Source of the DNA: Euwallacea fornicatus
Lineage: Eukaryota; Arthropoda; Insecta; Coleoptera; Curculionidae
NCBI RefSeq assembly: GCF_040115645.1
Contig: NW_027096040.1
Coordinates: 1-64,000, forward strand
Length of the DNA: 64,000 nucleotides
Reading direction: 5' to 3'
Shown here: positions 12,844 through 26,301 of the stretch, one piece after another
How positions within the stretch are numbered: position 1 is the stretch's first letter
How the letters are laid out: every line of letters begins with the position of its first letter
The notes under the pieces: generated by a model
Told to the model about the DNA's origin: nothing
The model's input: only the letters and a program-made list of their open reading frames with translations
Database searches by the model: none
Program-made: the position numbers and the translations under genes

Positions 12844-13828
12844 CAAATTTCGTCAACAATGTCTCAAATGCATCGGATCGACCTGCTCCTTAATTTGACT
12901 CATACGATTTGGTTGTATTTTTCTGAGTTTTCCAGATAATGAGTGATTATGTGCTCAGTCACACATATTTTGTGATTTTTCAAATTTTGAACCTTAATAA
13001 CATCGGCAAAGAATATTCAAATTTTGTCAAAAGTGACTCAAATGAATCAGATCGACCTGCTCATTAGTACGACTCATACGGTTTGGTTGCATTTTTCTGA
13101 GTTTTCCAGATAATGAGTAATTAATGTGCTGAAACACACATATTTTGTGATTTTTCAAATTTTGAACCTTAATAACTTCGGCAAAGAATATTCAAATTTC
13201 GTCAAAAATGACTCAAATGAATCAGATCGACCTGCTAATTAGTACAACTCATACGGTTTGGTTGCATTTTTCTGAGTTTTCCAGATAATGAGTGATTAAG
13301 TGCTCAAACACACATATTTTGTGATTTTTCAAATTTTGAACCTTAATAACTTCGGCAAAGAATATTCAAATTTCGTCAACAATGACTCAAATGAATCAGA
13401 TCGACCTGCTCATTAGTACGACTCATACGGTTTGGTTGTATTTTTCTGAGTTTTCCAGATAATGAGTGATTATGTGCTCAAACACACATATTTTGTGATT
13501 TTTCAAATTTTGAACCTTAATAACTTCGGCAAAGAATATTAAAATTTCGTCAACAATGACTCAAATGAATCAGATCGACCTGCTCATTAGTACGACTCAT
13601 ACGGTTTGGTTGCATTTTTCTGAGTTTTCCAGATAATGAGTGATTATGTGCTCAAACACACATATTTTGCGAATTTTCAAACTTTGAACCTTAATAACTT
13701 CGGCAAAGAATATTCAAATTGCGTCAACAATGACTCAAATGAATCGGATCGACCTGCTCATTAATTTGACTCATACGGTTTGGTTACATTTTTCTGAGTT
13801 TTCCAGATAATCAGTAATTAATGTGCTC

Positions 13829-15610
13829 AAACACACATATTTTGTGATTTTTCAAATTTTGAACCTTACTAACTTCAGCACAGAATATTCAAATTTCGTC
13901 AACAATGTATCAAATGAATCAGATCGACCTGCTCATTACTTTACCTCATATAGGGCTTGGTTGTATTTTTCTGAGTTTTCCAGATAATGAGTAATTAATG
14001 TGCTCAAACAAACATATTTTGTGACTATTCAAATTTTGAACCTTAATAACTTCGACAAAGAATAGTCAAATTTCGTCACCAATGACTCAAATGAATCAGA
14101 TCGACCTGCTCCTTAATTTCTCTCATACGATTTGGTTGTATTTTTCTGAGTTTTCCAGATAATGAGTGATTATGTGCTCAAACACACATATTTTGTGATT
14201 TTTCAAATTTTGAACCTTAATAACTTCGGCAAAGAATATTAAAATTTCGTCAACAATGACTCAAATGAATCAGATCGACCTGCTCATTAGTACGACTCAT
14301 ACGGTTTGGTTGCATTTTTCTGAGTTTTCCAGATAATGAGTAATTAATGTGCTCAAACACACATATTTTGTAACTTTTCAAACTTTGAACCTTAATAACT
14401 TCGGCACAGAATATTCAAATTTCATCAACAATGACTCAAATGAGTCGGATCGACCTGCTCATTAATTTGACTCATACGATTTGGTTGTATTTTTCTGAGT
14501 TTTCCAGATAATGAGTGATTATGTGCTCAAACACACATATTGTGTGATTTTTCAAATTTTGAACCTTAATAACTTCGGCAAAGAATATTCAAATTTCGTC
14601 AACAATGACTCAAATGAATCAGATCGACCTGCTCATTAGTACGACTCATACGGTTTGGTTGCATTTTTCTGAGTTTTCCAGATAATGAGTAATTAATGTG
14701 CTCAAACACACATATTTTGTGACTTTTCAAACTTTGAACCTTAATAACTTCGGCACAGAATATTCACATTTCGTCAACAATGACTCAAATGAATCGGATC
14801 GACCTGCTCATTAGTACGACTCATACGGTTTGGTTGCATTTTTCTGAGTTTTCCAGATAATGAGTAATAAATGTGCTGAAACACACATATTTTGCGAATT
14901 TTCAAACTTTGAACCTTAATAATTTCGGCACAGAATATTCAAATTTCGTGAACAATGTCTTAAATGAATCGGATCGACCTGCTCCTTAATTTGACTCATA
15001 GGATTTTGTTGTATTTTTCCGACTTTTCCAGATAATGAGTAATTAATGTGCTCAAACACACATATTTTGTGACTTTTCATACTTTGAACCTTAATAACTT
15101 CGACAAAGAATAGTCAAATTTCGTCACCAATGACTCAAATGAATCGGATCGACCTGCTCATTAGTACGACTCATACGGTTTGGTTGTATTTTTCTGAGTT
15201 TTCCAGATAATGAGTGATTATGTGCTCAAACACACATATTTTGCGAATTTTCAAACTTTGAACCTTAATAACTTCGGCAAAGAATATTCAAATTGCGTCA
15301 ACAATGACTCAAATGAATCGGATCGACCTGCTCATTAATTTGACTCATACGGTTTGGTTACATTTTTCTGAGTTTTCCAGATAATCAGTAATTAATGTGC
15401 TCAAACACACATATTTTGTGACTTTTCAAACTTTGAACCTTAATAACTTCCGCACAGAATATTCAAATTTCGTCAACAATGACTCAAATGAATCGGATCG
15501 ACCTGCTCATTAGTACGACTCATACGGTTTGGTTACATTTTTCTGAGTTTTCCAGATAATGAGTGATTATGTGCTCAAACACACATATTTTGCGAATTTT
15601 CAAACTTTGA
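13829..15610 (+). repeat. 1.78-kb segmental duplication, copy 1 (partner 17849-19630)
   Basis: The offset is 4020 bp (23 units). Line-by-line comparison shows one difference over 1782 bp, at 15010 (t) against 19030 (c). Left boundary: 13828 c against 17848 g. Right boundary: 15611 a against 19631 t. The block contains the rare gtatcaaatg / tatagggctt monomer and the cgtgaacaatgtcttaaatg monomer, so the match is specific and not just the shared consensus. Confidence 0.93.
14880..15534 (+). repeat. Four-monomer tandem duplication (698-bp offset), copy 1
   Basis: It matches 15578-16232 with no visible difference. The monomers in order are cgtgaacaatgtcttaaatg with 'ggattttgttg', cttttcatactttg with aatagtcaaa, a type with ttgcgtcaacaatg, and ataatcagtaatt with cttccgcacag. 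In the downstream related segments at 18900 and 22400 only one copy of the four-monomer group is present. Confidence 0.9.
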
Positions 15611-16232
15611 ACCTTAATAATTTCGGCACAGAATATTCAAATTTCGTGAACAATGTCTTAAATGAATCGGATCGACCTGCTCCTTAATTTGACTCATAGG
15701 ATTTTGTTGTATTTTTCCGACTTTTCCAGATAATGAGTAATTAATGTGCTCAAACACACATATTTTGTGACTTTTCATACTTTGAACCTTAATAACTTCG
15801 ACAAAGAATAGTCAAATTTCGTCACCAATGACTCAAATGAATCGGATCGACCTGCTCATTAGTACGACTCATACGGTTTGGTTGTATTTTTCTGAGTTTT
15901 CCAGATAATGAGTGATTATGTGCTCAAACACACATATTTTGCGAATTTTCAAACTTTGAACCTTAATAACTTCGGCAAAGAATATTCAAATTGCGTCAAC
16001 AATGACTCAAATGAATCGGATCGACCTGCTCATTAATTTGACTCATACGGTTTGGTTACATTTTTCTGAGTTTTCCAGATAATCAGTAATTAATGTGCTC
16101 AAACACACATATTTTGTGACTTTTCAAACTTTGAACCTTAATAACTTCCGCACAGAATATTCAAATTTCGTCAACAATGACTCAAATGAATCGGATCGAC
16201 CTGCTCATTAGTACGACTCATACGGTTTGGTT
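15578..16232 (+). repeat. Four-monomer tandem duplication (698-bp offset), copy 2
   Basis: This is the tandem partner of 14880-15534. It ends where ggttacattt (15534) corresponds to ggttgcattt (16232). Because the 4020-bp-offset duplication ends at 15610, the copied segment at 19630 stops near the start of this second group. That explains why 18900-19555 has the group only once. Confidence 0.88.
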
Positions 16233-17848
16233 GCATTTTTCTGAGTTTTCCAGATAATGAGTAATTAATGTGCTCAAACACACATATTTTGTGACTTTTC
16301 AAACTTTGAACCTTAATAACTTCGGCACAGAATATTCACATTTCATCAACAATGACTCAAATGAATCAGATCGACCTGCTCATTAGTACGACTCATACGG
16401 TTTGGTTGCATTTTTCTGAGTTTTCCAGATAATGAGTAATTAATGTGCTCAAACACACATATTTTGTGACTTTTCAAACTTTGAACCTTAATAACTTCGG
16501 CACAGAATATTCACATTTCGTCAACAATGACTCAAATGAATCAGATCGACCTGCTCATTAGTACGACTCATACGGTTTGGTTGCATTTTTCTGAGTTTTC
16601 CAGATAATGAGTAATTAATGTGCTCAAACACACATATTTTGTGACTTTTCAAACTTTGAACCTTAATAACTTCGGCACAGAATATTCACATTTCATCAAC
16701 AATGACTCAAATGAATCTGATCGACCTGCTCATTAGTACGACTCATACGGTTTGGTTGCATTTTTCTGAGTTTTCCAGATAATGAGTAATAAATGTGCTG
16801 AAACACACATATTTTGTGACTTTTCAAACTTTGAACCTTAATAACTTCGGCACAGAATATACACATTTCGTCAACAATGACTCAAATGAATCAGATCGAC
16901 CTGCTCCTTAATTTGACTCATACGATTTGGTTGTATTTTTCTGAGTTTTCCAGATAATGAGTGATTATGTGCTCAAACACACATATTTTGTGATTTTTCA
17001 AATTTTGAACCTTAATAACTTCGGCAAAGAATATTCAAATTTCGTCAACAATGACTCAAATGAATCAGATCGACCTGCTCATTAGTACGACTCATACGGT
17101 TTGGTTGCATTTTTCTGAGTTTTCCAGATAATGAGTAATTAATGTGCTCAAACACACATATTTTGTGACTTTTCAAACTTTGAACCTTAATAACTTCGGC
17201 ACAGAATATTCACATTTCGTCAACAATGACTCAAATGAATCAGATCGACCTGCTCATTAGTACGACTCATACGGTTTGGTTGCATTTTTCTGAGTTTTCC
17301 AGATAATGAGTAATAAATGTGCTGAAACACACATATTTTGTGACTTTTCAAACTTTGAACCTTAATAACTTCGGCACAGAATATACACATTTCGTCAACA
17401 ATGACTCAAATGAATCAGATCGACCTGCTCCTTAATTTGACTCATACGATTTGGTTGTATTTTTCTGAGTTTTCCAGATAATGAGTGATTATGTGCTCAA
17501 ACACACATATTTTGTGATTTTTCAAATTTTGAACCTTAATAACTTCGGCAAAGAATATTCAAATTTCGTCAACAATGACTCAAATGAATCAGATCGACCT
17601 GCTCATTAGTACGACTCATACGGTTTGGTTGCATTTTTCTGAGTTTTCCAGATAATGAGTAATTAATGTGCTCAAACACACATATTTTGTGACTTTTCAA
17701 ATTTTGAACCTTAATAACTTCGGCACAGAATATTCACATTTCATCAACAATGACTCAAATGAATCGGATCGACCTGCTCATTAGTACGACTCATACGGTT
17801 TGGTTGCATTTTTCTGAGTTTTCCAGATAATGAGTAATAAATGTGCTG

Positions 17849-19630
17849 AAACACACATATTTTGTGATTTTTCAAATTTTGAACCTTACTAACTTCAGCA
17901 CAGAATATTCAAATTTCGTCAACAATGTATCAAATGAATCAGATCGACCTGCTCATTACTTTACCTCATATAGGGCTTGGTTGTATTTTTCTGAGTTTTC
18001 CAGATAATGAGTAATTAATGTGCTCAAACAAACATATTTTGTGACTATTCAAATTTTGAACCTTAATAACTTCGACAAAGAATAGTCAAATTTCGTCACC
18101 AATGACTCAAATGAATCAGATCGACCTGCTCCTTAATTTCTCTCATACGATTTGGTTGTATTTTTCTGAGTTTTCCAGATAATGAGTGATTATGTGCTCA
18201 AACACACATATTTTGTGATTTTTCAAATTTTGAACCTTAATAACTTCGGCAAAGAATATTAAAATTTCGTCAACAATGACTCAAATGAATCAGATCGACC
18301 TGCTCATTAGTACGACTCATACGGTTTGGTTGCATTTTTCTGAGTTTTCCAGATAATGAGTAATTAATGTGCTCAAACACACATATTTTGTAACTTTTCA
18401 AACTTTGAACCTTAATAACTTCGGCACAGAATATTCAAATTTCATCAACAATGACTCAAATGAGTCGGATCGACCTGCTCATTAATTTGACTCATACGAT
18501 TTGGTTGTATTTTTCTGAGTTTTCCAGATAATGAGTGATTATGTGCTCAAACACACATATTGTGTGATTTTTCAAATTTTGAACCTTAATAACTTCGGCA
18601 AAGAATATTCAAATTTCGTCAACAATGACTCAAATGAATCAGATCGACCTGCTCATTAGTACGACTCATACGGTTTGGTTGCATTTTTCTGAGTTTTCCA
18701 GATAATGAGTAATTAATGTGCTCAAACACACATATTTTGTGACTTTTCAAACTTTGAACCTTAATAACTTCGGCACAGAATATTCACATTTCGTCAACAA
18801 TGACTCAAATGAATCGGATCGACCTGCTCATTAGTACGACTCATACGGTTTGGTTGCATTTTTCTGAGTTTTCCAGATAATGAGTAATAAATGTGCTGAA
18901 ACACACATATTTTGCGAATTTTCAAACTTTGAACCTTAATAATTTCGGCACAGAATATTCAAATTTCGTGAACAATGTCTTAAATGAATCGGATCGACCT
19001 GCTCCTTAATTTGACTCATAGGATTTTGTCGTATTTTTCCGACTTTTCCAGATAATGAGTAATTAATGTGCTCAAACACACATATTTTGTGACTTTTCAT
19101 ACTTTGAACCTTAATAACTTCGACAAAGAATAGTCAAATTTCGTCACCAATGACTCAAATGAATCGGATCGACCTGCTCATTAGTACGACTCATACGGTT
19201 TGGTTGTATTTTTCTGAGTTTTCCAGATAATGAGTGATTATGTGCTCAAACACACATATTTTGCGAATTTTCAAACTTTGAACCTTAATAACTTCGGCAA
19301 AGAATATTCAAATTGCGTCAACAATGACTCAAATGAATCGGATCGACCTGCTCATTAATTTGACTCATACGGTTTGGTTACATTTTTCTGAGTTTTCCAG
19401 ATAATCAGTAATTAATGTGCTCAAACACACATATTTTGTGACTTTTCAAACTTTGAACCTTAATAACTTCCGCACAGAATATTCAAATTTCGTCAACAAT
19501 GACTCAAATGAATCGGATCGACCTGCTCATTAGTACGACTCATACGGTTTGGTTACATTTTTCTGAGTTTTCCAGATAATGAGTGATTATGTGCTCAAAC
19601 ACACATATTTTGCGAATTTTCAAACTTTGA
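17849..19630 (+). repeat. 1.78-kb segmental duplication, copy 2
   Basis: This is the partner of 13829-15610. A 351-bp part of it (17869-18219) is present a third time at 20491-20841, and its right part overlaps the start of the 18744-20074 block that is repeated at 22246-23576. The copy therefore took part in at least three separate duplication events. Confidence 0.93.
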
Positions 19631-20074
19631 TCCTTAATAACTTCGGCACAGAATATTCAAATTTCGTCAACAATGACTCAAATGAATCGGATCGACCTGC
19701 TCATTAGTACGACTCATACGGTTTGGTTGCATTTTTCTGAGTTTTCCAGATAATGAGTAATTAATGTGCTCAAACACACATATTTTGTGACTTTTCAAAC
19801 TTTGAACCTTAATAACTTCGGCACAGAATATTCACATTTCGTCAACAATGACTCAAATGAATCAGATCGACCTGCTCATTAGTACGACTCATACGGTTTG
19901 GTTGCATTTTTCTGAGTTTTCCAGATAATGAGTAATTAATGTGCTCAAACACACATATTTTGTGACTTTTCAAACTTTGAACCTTAATAACTTCGGCACA
20001 GAATATTCACATTTCGTCAACAATGACTCAAATGAATCAGATCGACCTGCTCATTAGTACGACTCATACGGTTT
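18744..20074 (+). repeat. 1.33-kb segmental duplication, copy 1 (partner 22246-23576)
   Basis: The offset is 3502 bp (20 units). Two differences were seen: 19030 c against 22532 t, and 19169 t against 22671 c. It includes the cgtgaacaatgtcttaaatg and ataatcagtaatt monomers. The c at 19030 is private to this copy, since the other three copies of that monomer have t. Confidence 0.9.
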
Positions 20075-20490
20075 GGTTGCATTTTTCTGAGTTTTCCAGA
20101 TAATGAGTAATAAATGTGCTGAAACACACATATTTTGTGACTTTTCAAACTTTGAACCTTAATAACTTCGGCACAGAATATACACATTTCGTCAACAATG
20201 ACTCAAATGAATCAGATCGACCTGCTCCTTAATTTGACTCATACGATTTGGTTGTATTTTTCTGAGTTTTCCAGATAATGAGTGATTATGTGCTCAAACA
20301 CACATATTTTGTGATTTTTCAAATTTTGAACCTTAATAACTTCGGCAAAGAATATTCAAATTTCGTCAACAATGACTCAAATGAATCAGATCGACCTGCT
20401 CATTAGTACGACTCATACGGTTTGGTTGCATTTTTCTGAGTTTTCCAGATAATGAGTAATTAATGTGCTCAAACACACATATTTTGTGAC

Positions 20491-20841
20491 TTTTCAAATT
20501 TTGAACCTTACTAACTTCAGCACAGAATATTCAAATTTCGTCAACAATGTATCAAATGAATCAGATCGACCTGCTCATTACTTTACCTCATATAGGGCTT
20601 GGTTGTATTTTTCTGAGTTTTCCAGATAATGAGTAATTAATGTGCTCAAACAAACATATTTTGTGACTATTCAAATTTTGAACCTTAATAACTTCGACAA
20701 AGAATAGTCAAATTTCGTCACCAATGACTCAAATGAATCAGATCGACCTGCTCCTTAATTTCTCTCATACGATTTGGTTGTATTTTTCTGAGTTTTCCAG
20801 ATAATGAGTGATTATGTGCTCAAACACACATATTTTGTGAT
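20491..20841 (+). repeat. Third copy of the two-monomer 'tatagggctt' block
   Basis: This 351-bp segment matches 13849-14199 and 17869-18219. It carries ccttactaacttcagcac, acaatgtatcaaatg, ttacctcatatagggcttgg and aatttctctcatacgattt, a combination not found elsewhere. The match ends at 20842 (c for t). Confidence 0.88.
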
Positions 20842-21618
20842 CTTTCAAATTTTGAACCTTAATAACTTCGGCACAGAATATTCACATTTCGTCAACAATG
20901 TCTCAAATGAATCAGATCGAACGGCTCATTAGTACGACTCATATGGTTTGGTTGCATTTTTCTGAGTTTTCCAGATAATGAGTAATAAATGTGCTGAAAC
21001 ACACATATTTTGTGAGTTTTCAAATTTTGAACCTTAATAACTTCGGCAAAGAATATTCAAATTTCGTCAGCAATGACTCAAATGAATCGGATCGACCTGC
21101 TCATTAGTACGACTCATACGGTTTGGTTACATTTTTCTGAGTTTTCCAGATAATCAGTAATTAATGTGCTCAAACACACATATTTTGTGACTTTTCAAAC
21201 TTTGAACCTTAATAACTTCCGCACAGAATATTCAAATTTCGTCAACAATGTCTCAAATGAATCAGATCGACCTGCTCCTTAATTTGACTCATACGATTTG
21301 GTTGTATTTTTCTGAGTTTTTCCAGATAATGAGTAATAAATGTGCACAAACACACATATTTTGCGAATTTTCAAATTTTGAACCTTAATAACTTCGGCAA
21401 AGAACATTCAAATTTCGTCAACAATGTCTCAAATGAATCAGATCGACCTGCTCCTTAATTTGACTCATACGATTTGGTTGTATTTTTCTGAGTTTTTCCA
21501 GATAATGAGTAATAAATGTGCACAAACACACATATTTTGCGAATTTTCAAAGTTTGAACCTTAATAACTTCGGCACAGAATATTCAAATTTCGTCAACAA
21601 TGACTCAAATGAATCAGG

Positions 21619-22007
21619 TCGACCTGCTCATTAGTACGACTCATACGGTTTCGTTGTATTTTTCTGAGTTTCTCCAGATAATGAGTAATAAATGTGCTCA
21701 AACACACATATTTTGCGAATTTTCAAACTTTGAACCTTAATAACTTCGGCAAAGAATATTCAAATTTCGTCAACAATGACTCAAATGAATCAGATCGACC
21801 TGCTCATTAGTACGACTCATACGGTTTGGTTACATTTTTCTGAGTTTTCCAGATAATGAGTAATTAATGTGCTCAAACACACATATTTTGCGAATTTTTA
21901 AATTTTGAACCTTAATAACTTCGGCACAGAATATTCAAATTTCGTCAACAATGACTCAAATGAATCAGATCGACCTGCTCATTAGTACGACTCATACGGT
22001 TTGGTTA
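21619..22007 (+). repeat. 389-bp block with cggtttcgttg marker, copy 1 (partner 23544-23932)
   Basis: The offset is 1925 bp (11 units). It carries cggtttcgttg, gagtttctccag and gcgaatttttaaatttt. It ends where ggttacattt (22008) corresponds to ggttaaattt (23933). No internal difference was seen. Confidence 0.85.
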
Positions 22008-22245
22008 CATTTTTCTGAGTTTTCCAGATAATCAGTAATTAATGTGCTCAAACACACATATTTTGTGACTTTTCAAACTTTGAACCTTAATAACTTCCGC
22101 ACAGAATATTCAAATTTCGTCAACAATGTCTCAAATGAATCAGATCGACCTGCTCCTTAATTTGACTCATACGATTTGGTTGTATTTTTCTGAGTTTTTC
22201 CAGATAATGAGTAATAAATGTGCACAAACACACATATTTTGCGAA

Positions 22246-23576
22246 TTTTCAAACTTTGAACCTTAATAACTTCGGCACAGAATATTCACATTTCGTCAAC
22301 AATGACTCAAATGAATCGGATCGACCTGCTCATTAGTACGACTCATACGGTTTGGTTGCATTTTTCTGAGTTTTCCAGATAATGAGTAATAAATGTGCTG
22401 AAACACACATATTTTGCGAATTTTCAAACTTTGAACCTTAATAATTTCGGCACAGAATATTCAAATTTCGTGAACAATGTCTTAAATGAATCGGATCGAC
22501 CTGCTCCTTAATTTGACTCATAGGATTTTGTTGTATTTTTCCGACTTTTCCAGATAATGAGTAATTAATGTGCTCAAACACACATATTTTGTGACTTTTC
22601 ATACTTTGAACCTTAATAACTTCGACAAAGAATAGTCAAATTTCGTCACCAATGACTCAAATGAATCGGACCGACCTGCTCATTAGTACGACTCATACGG
22701 TTTGGTTGTATTTTTCTGAGTTTTCCAGATAATGAGTGATTATGTGCTCAAACACACATATTTTGCGAATTTTCAAACTTTGAACCTTAATAACTTCGGC
22801 AAAGAATATTCAAATTGCGTCAACAATGACTCAAATGAATCGGATCGACCTGCTCATTAATTTGACTCATACGGTTTGGTTACATTTTTCTGAGTTTTCC
22901 AGATAATCAGTAATTAATGTGCTCAAACACACATATTTTGTGACTTTTCAAACTTTGAACCTTAATAACTTCCGCACAGAATATTCAAATTTCGTCAACA
23001 ATGACTCAAATGAATCGGATCGACCTGCTCATTAGTACGACTCATACGGTTTGGTTACATTTTTCTGAGTTTTCCAGATAATGAGTGATTATGTGCTCAA
23101 ACACACATATTTTGCGAATTTTCAAACTTTGATCCTTAATAACTTCGGCACAGAATATTCAAATTTCGTCAACAATGACTCAAATGAATCGGATCGACCT
23201 GCTCATTAGTACGACTCATACGGTTTGGTTGCATTTTTCTGAGTTTTCCAGATAATGAGTAATTAATGTGCTCAAACACACATATTTTGTGACTTTTCAA
23301 ACTTTGAACCTTAATAACTTCGGCACAGAATATTCACATTTCGTCAACAATGACTCAAATGAATCAGATCGACCTGCTCATTAGTACGACTCATACGGTT
23401 TGGTTGCATTTTTCTGAGTTTTCCAGATAATGAGTAATTAATGTGCTCAAACACACATATTTTGTGACTTTTCAAACTTTGAACCTTAATAACTTCGGCA
23501 CAGAATATTCACATTTCGTCAACAATGACTCAAATGAATCAGATCGACCTGCTCATTAGTACGACTCATACGGTTT
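22246..23576 (+). repeat. 1.33-kb segmental duplication, copy 2
   Basis: This is the partner of 18744-20074. It ends at the switch to a cggtttcgttg monomer (23571-23580), which itself belongs to another copied block (23544-23932, partner 21619-22007). Two duplication boundaries meet here. Confidence 0.9.
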
Positions 23577-23852
23577 CGTTGTATTTTTCTGAGTTTCTCC
23601 AGATAATGAGTAATAAATGTGCTCAAACACACATATTTTGCGAATTTTCAAACTTTGAACCTTAATAACTTCGGCAAAGAATATTCAAATTTCGTCAACA
23701 ATGACTCAAATGAATCAGATCGACCTGCTCATTAGTACGACTCATACGGTTTGGTTACATTTTTCTGAGTTTTCCAGATAATGAGTAATTAATGTGCTCA
23801 AACACACATATTTTGCGAATTTTTAAATTTTGAACCTTAATAACTTCGGCAC

Positions 23853-26301
23853 AGAATATTCAAATTTCGTCAACAATGACTCAAATGAATCAGATCGACC
23901 TGCTCATTAGTACGACTCATACGGTTTGGTTAAATTTTTCTGAGTTTTCCAGATAATGAGTAATTAATGTGCTCAAACACACATATTTTGTGATTTTTAA
24001 AATTTTGAACCTTAATAACTTCGGCAAAGAATATTCAAATTTCGTCAACAATGACTCAAATGAATCAGATCGACCTGCTCATTAGTACGACTCATACGGT
24101 TTGGTTACATTTTTCTGAGTTTTCCAGATAATGAGTAATTAATGTGCTCAAACACACATATTTTGTGATTTTTCAAATTTTGAACGTTAATAACTTCGGC
24201 ACAGAATATTCAAATTTCGTCAACAATGACTCAAATGAATCAGATCGACCTGCTCATTAGTACGATTCATACGGTTTGGTTACATTTTTCTGAGTTTTCC
24301 AGATAATGAGTAATTAATGTGCTCAAACACACATATTTTGTGACTTTTCAAATTTTGATCCTTAATAACTTCGGCACAGAATGTTCAAATTTCGTCAACA
24401 ATGACTCAAATGAATCGGATCGACCTGCTCCTTAATTTGACTCATACGATTTGGTTGTATATTTCTGAGTTTTCCAGATAATGAGTGATTATTTGCTCAA
24501 CCACACGTGTTTTGTGATTTTTCAAACTTTGAACCTTAATAACTTCGGCACAGAATATTCAAATTTCGTCAACAATGACTCAAATGAATCAGATCGACCT
24601 GCTAATTAGTACGACTCATACGGTTTGGTTACATTTTTCTGAGTTTTCCAGATAATGAGTAATTAATGTGCTCAAACACACATATTTTGCGAATTTTCAA
24701 ACTTTGATCCTTAATAACTTCGGCACAGAATGTTCAAATTTCGTCAACAATGAGTCAAATGAATAGGATCGACCTGCTCCTTAATTTGAGTCATACGATT
24801 TTGTTGTATTTTTCTGACTTTTCCAGATAATGAGTAATAAATGTGCTGAAACACACATATTTTGCGAATTTTCAAATTTTGATCCTTAATAACTTCGGCA
24901 CAGAATGTTCAAATTTCGTCAACAATGACTCAAATGAATCAGATCGACCTGCTCATTAGTTCAACTCATACGGTTTGGTTGTATTTTTCTGATTTTTTCC
25001 AGATAATGAGTAATAAATGTGCTCAAACACACATATTTTGCGAATTTTCAAACTTTGAACCTTAATAACTTCGGCAAAGACTATTCAAATTTCGTCAACA
25101 ATGACTCAAATGAATCAGATCGACCTGCTCATTAGTACGACTCATACGGTTTGGTTGCATTTTTCTGTGTTTTCCAGATAATGAGTAATTAATGTGCTCA
25201 AACACACATATTTTGTGATTTTTCAAATTTTGAACCTTAATAACTTCGGCAAAGAATATTCAAATTTCGTCAACAATGACTCAAATGAATCAGATCGACC
25301 TGCTCATTAGTACGACTCATACGGTTTGGTTGCATTTTTCTGAGTTTTCCAGATAATGAGTAATTAATGTGCTCAAACACACATATTTGGCGAATTTTTA
25401 AATTTTGAACCTTAATAACTTCGGCACAGAATATTCAAATTTCGTCAACAATGACTCAAATGAATCAGATCGACCTGCTAATTAGTACGACTCATACGGT
25501 TTGGTTAAATTTTTCTGAGTTTTCCAGATAATGAGTAATTAATGTGCTCAAACACACATATTTTGTGATTTTTCAAATTTTGAACCTTAATAATTTCGGC
25601 ACAGAATATTCAAATTTCGTCAACAATGACTCAAATGAATCAGATCGACCTGCTCATAAGTACGACTCATACGGTTTGGTTACATCTTTCTGAGTTTTCC
25701 AGATAATGAGTAATTAATGTGCTCAAACACACATATTTTGTGACTTTTCAAATTTTGATCCTTAATAACTTCGGCACAGAATGTTCAAATTTCGTCAACA
25801 ATGACTCAAAAGAATCGGATCGACCTGCTCCTTAATTTGACTCATACGATTTGGTTGTATATTTCTGAGTTTTCCAGATAATGAGTGATTATTTGCTCAA
25901 CCACACGTATTTTGTGATTTTTCAAATTTTGAACCTTAATAACTTCGGCAAAGAATATTCAAATTTCGTCAACAATGATTCAAATGAATCAGATCGACCT
26001 GCTCATTAGTACGACTCATACGGTTTGGTTACATTTTTCTGAGTTTTCCAGATAATGAGTAATAAATGTGCTGAAACACACATATTTTGCGAATTTTCAA
26101 ATTTTGAACCTTAATAACTTCGGCAAAGAATATTCAAATTTCGTCAACAATGACTCAAATGAATCAGATCGACCTGCTCATTAGTACGACTCATACGGTT
26201 TGGTTACATTTTTCTGAGTTTTCCAGATAATGAGTAATAAATGTGCTGAAACACACATATTTTGCGAATTTTCAAACTTTGAACCTTAATAACTTCGGCA
26301 A
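23853..26301 (+). repeat. Fourteen-monomer higher-order repeat of 2449 bp, copy 1
   Basis: The segment 23853-26364 matches 26302-28813 at a constant offset of 2449 bp, with no difference that I could find by line-by-line reading. Unique markers keep their order in both copies: ggttaaattt, gaacgttaataac, acgattcatac, ccacacgtgttttg, gagtcaaatgaatagg, agttcaactcatac, gactattcaaa, ttctgtgttttcc, catatttggcgaa, acatctttctg, ctcaaaagaatcgg and acaatgattcaaa. Because the two copies are adjacent and the match exceeds the offset by 63 bp, this is one tandem duplication event. Confidence 0.95.

Larger units (their letters stand above)
723..13650 (+). repeat. Left satellite domain: mostly 174-bp monomers of the 'tgatttttcaaattttgaacc' type
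   Basis: Monomers here typically read gtgattatgtgctc, one base shorter than the gtaattaatgtgctc form common further right, giving 174-bp units. They also read tgtgatttttcaaatttt where units to the right read tgcgaattttcaaactt. Secondary variants include aacatcggc, gtcaaaagtgactc, gtcaaaactgactc, gtgctcaatcacac and gtgctcagtcacac. These occur in repeated order rather than at random, showing that blocks of 2-10 monomers were copied. A three-monomer pattern of 522-524 bp is easy to see (3190-3600 against 3714-4120; the caatcacaca variant at 4081 and 4603). No gene or foreign insertion is visible. Confidence 0.9.
13651..23852 (+). repeat. Mosaic satellite domain with block copies of 0.35-1.8 kb
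   Basis: Here gcgaattttcaaactttg, gtgacttttcaaactttg and cacagaatattcacattt variants replace the left-domain forms, and CpG-containing tgcgaa becomes frequent. Distinctive variants recur in blocks: tatagggcttgg (about 13950, 17970, 20594), cgtgaacaatgtcttaaatg (14947, 15645, 18967, 22469), ataatcagtaatt, cttccgcacag, and a tttttccag +1 form. Individual block pairs are listed separately. No unique DNA was found between blocks. Confidence 0.9.

Noticed and set aside
13937..13980. Telomere-like repeat at 'tatagggctt'
   Set aside because: It is a single tatagggc within a variant monomer, not a tandem of TTTAGGG or TTAGGG, and its three occurrences are explained by block duplication.
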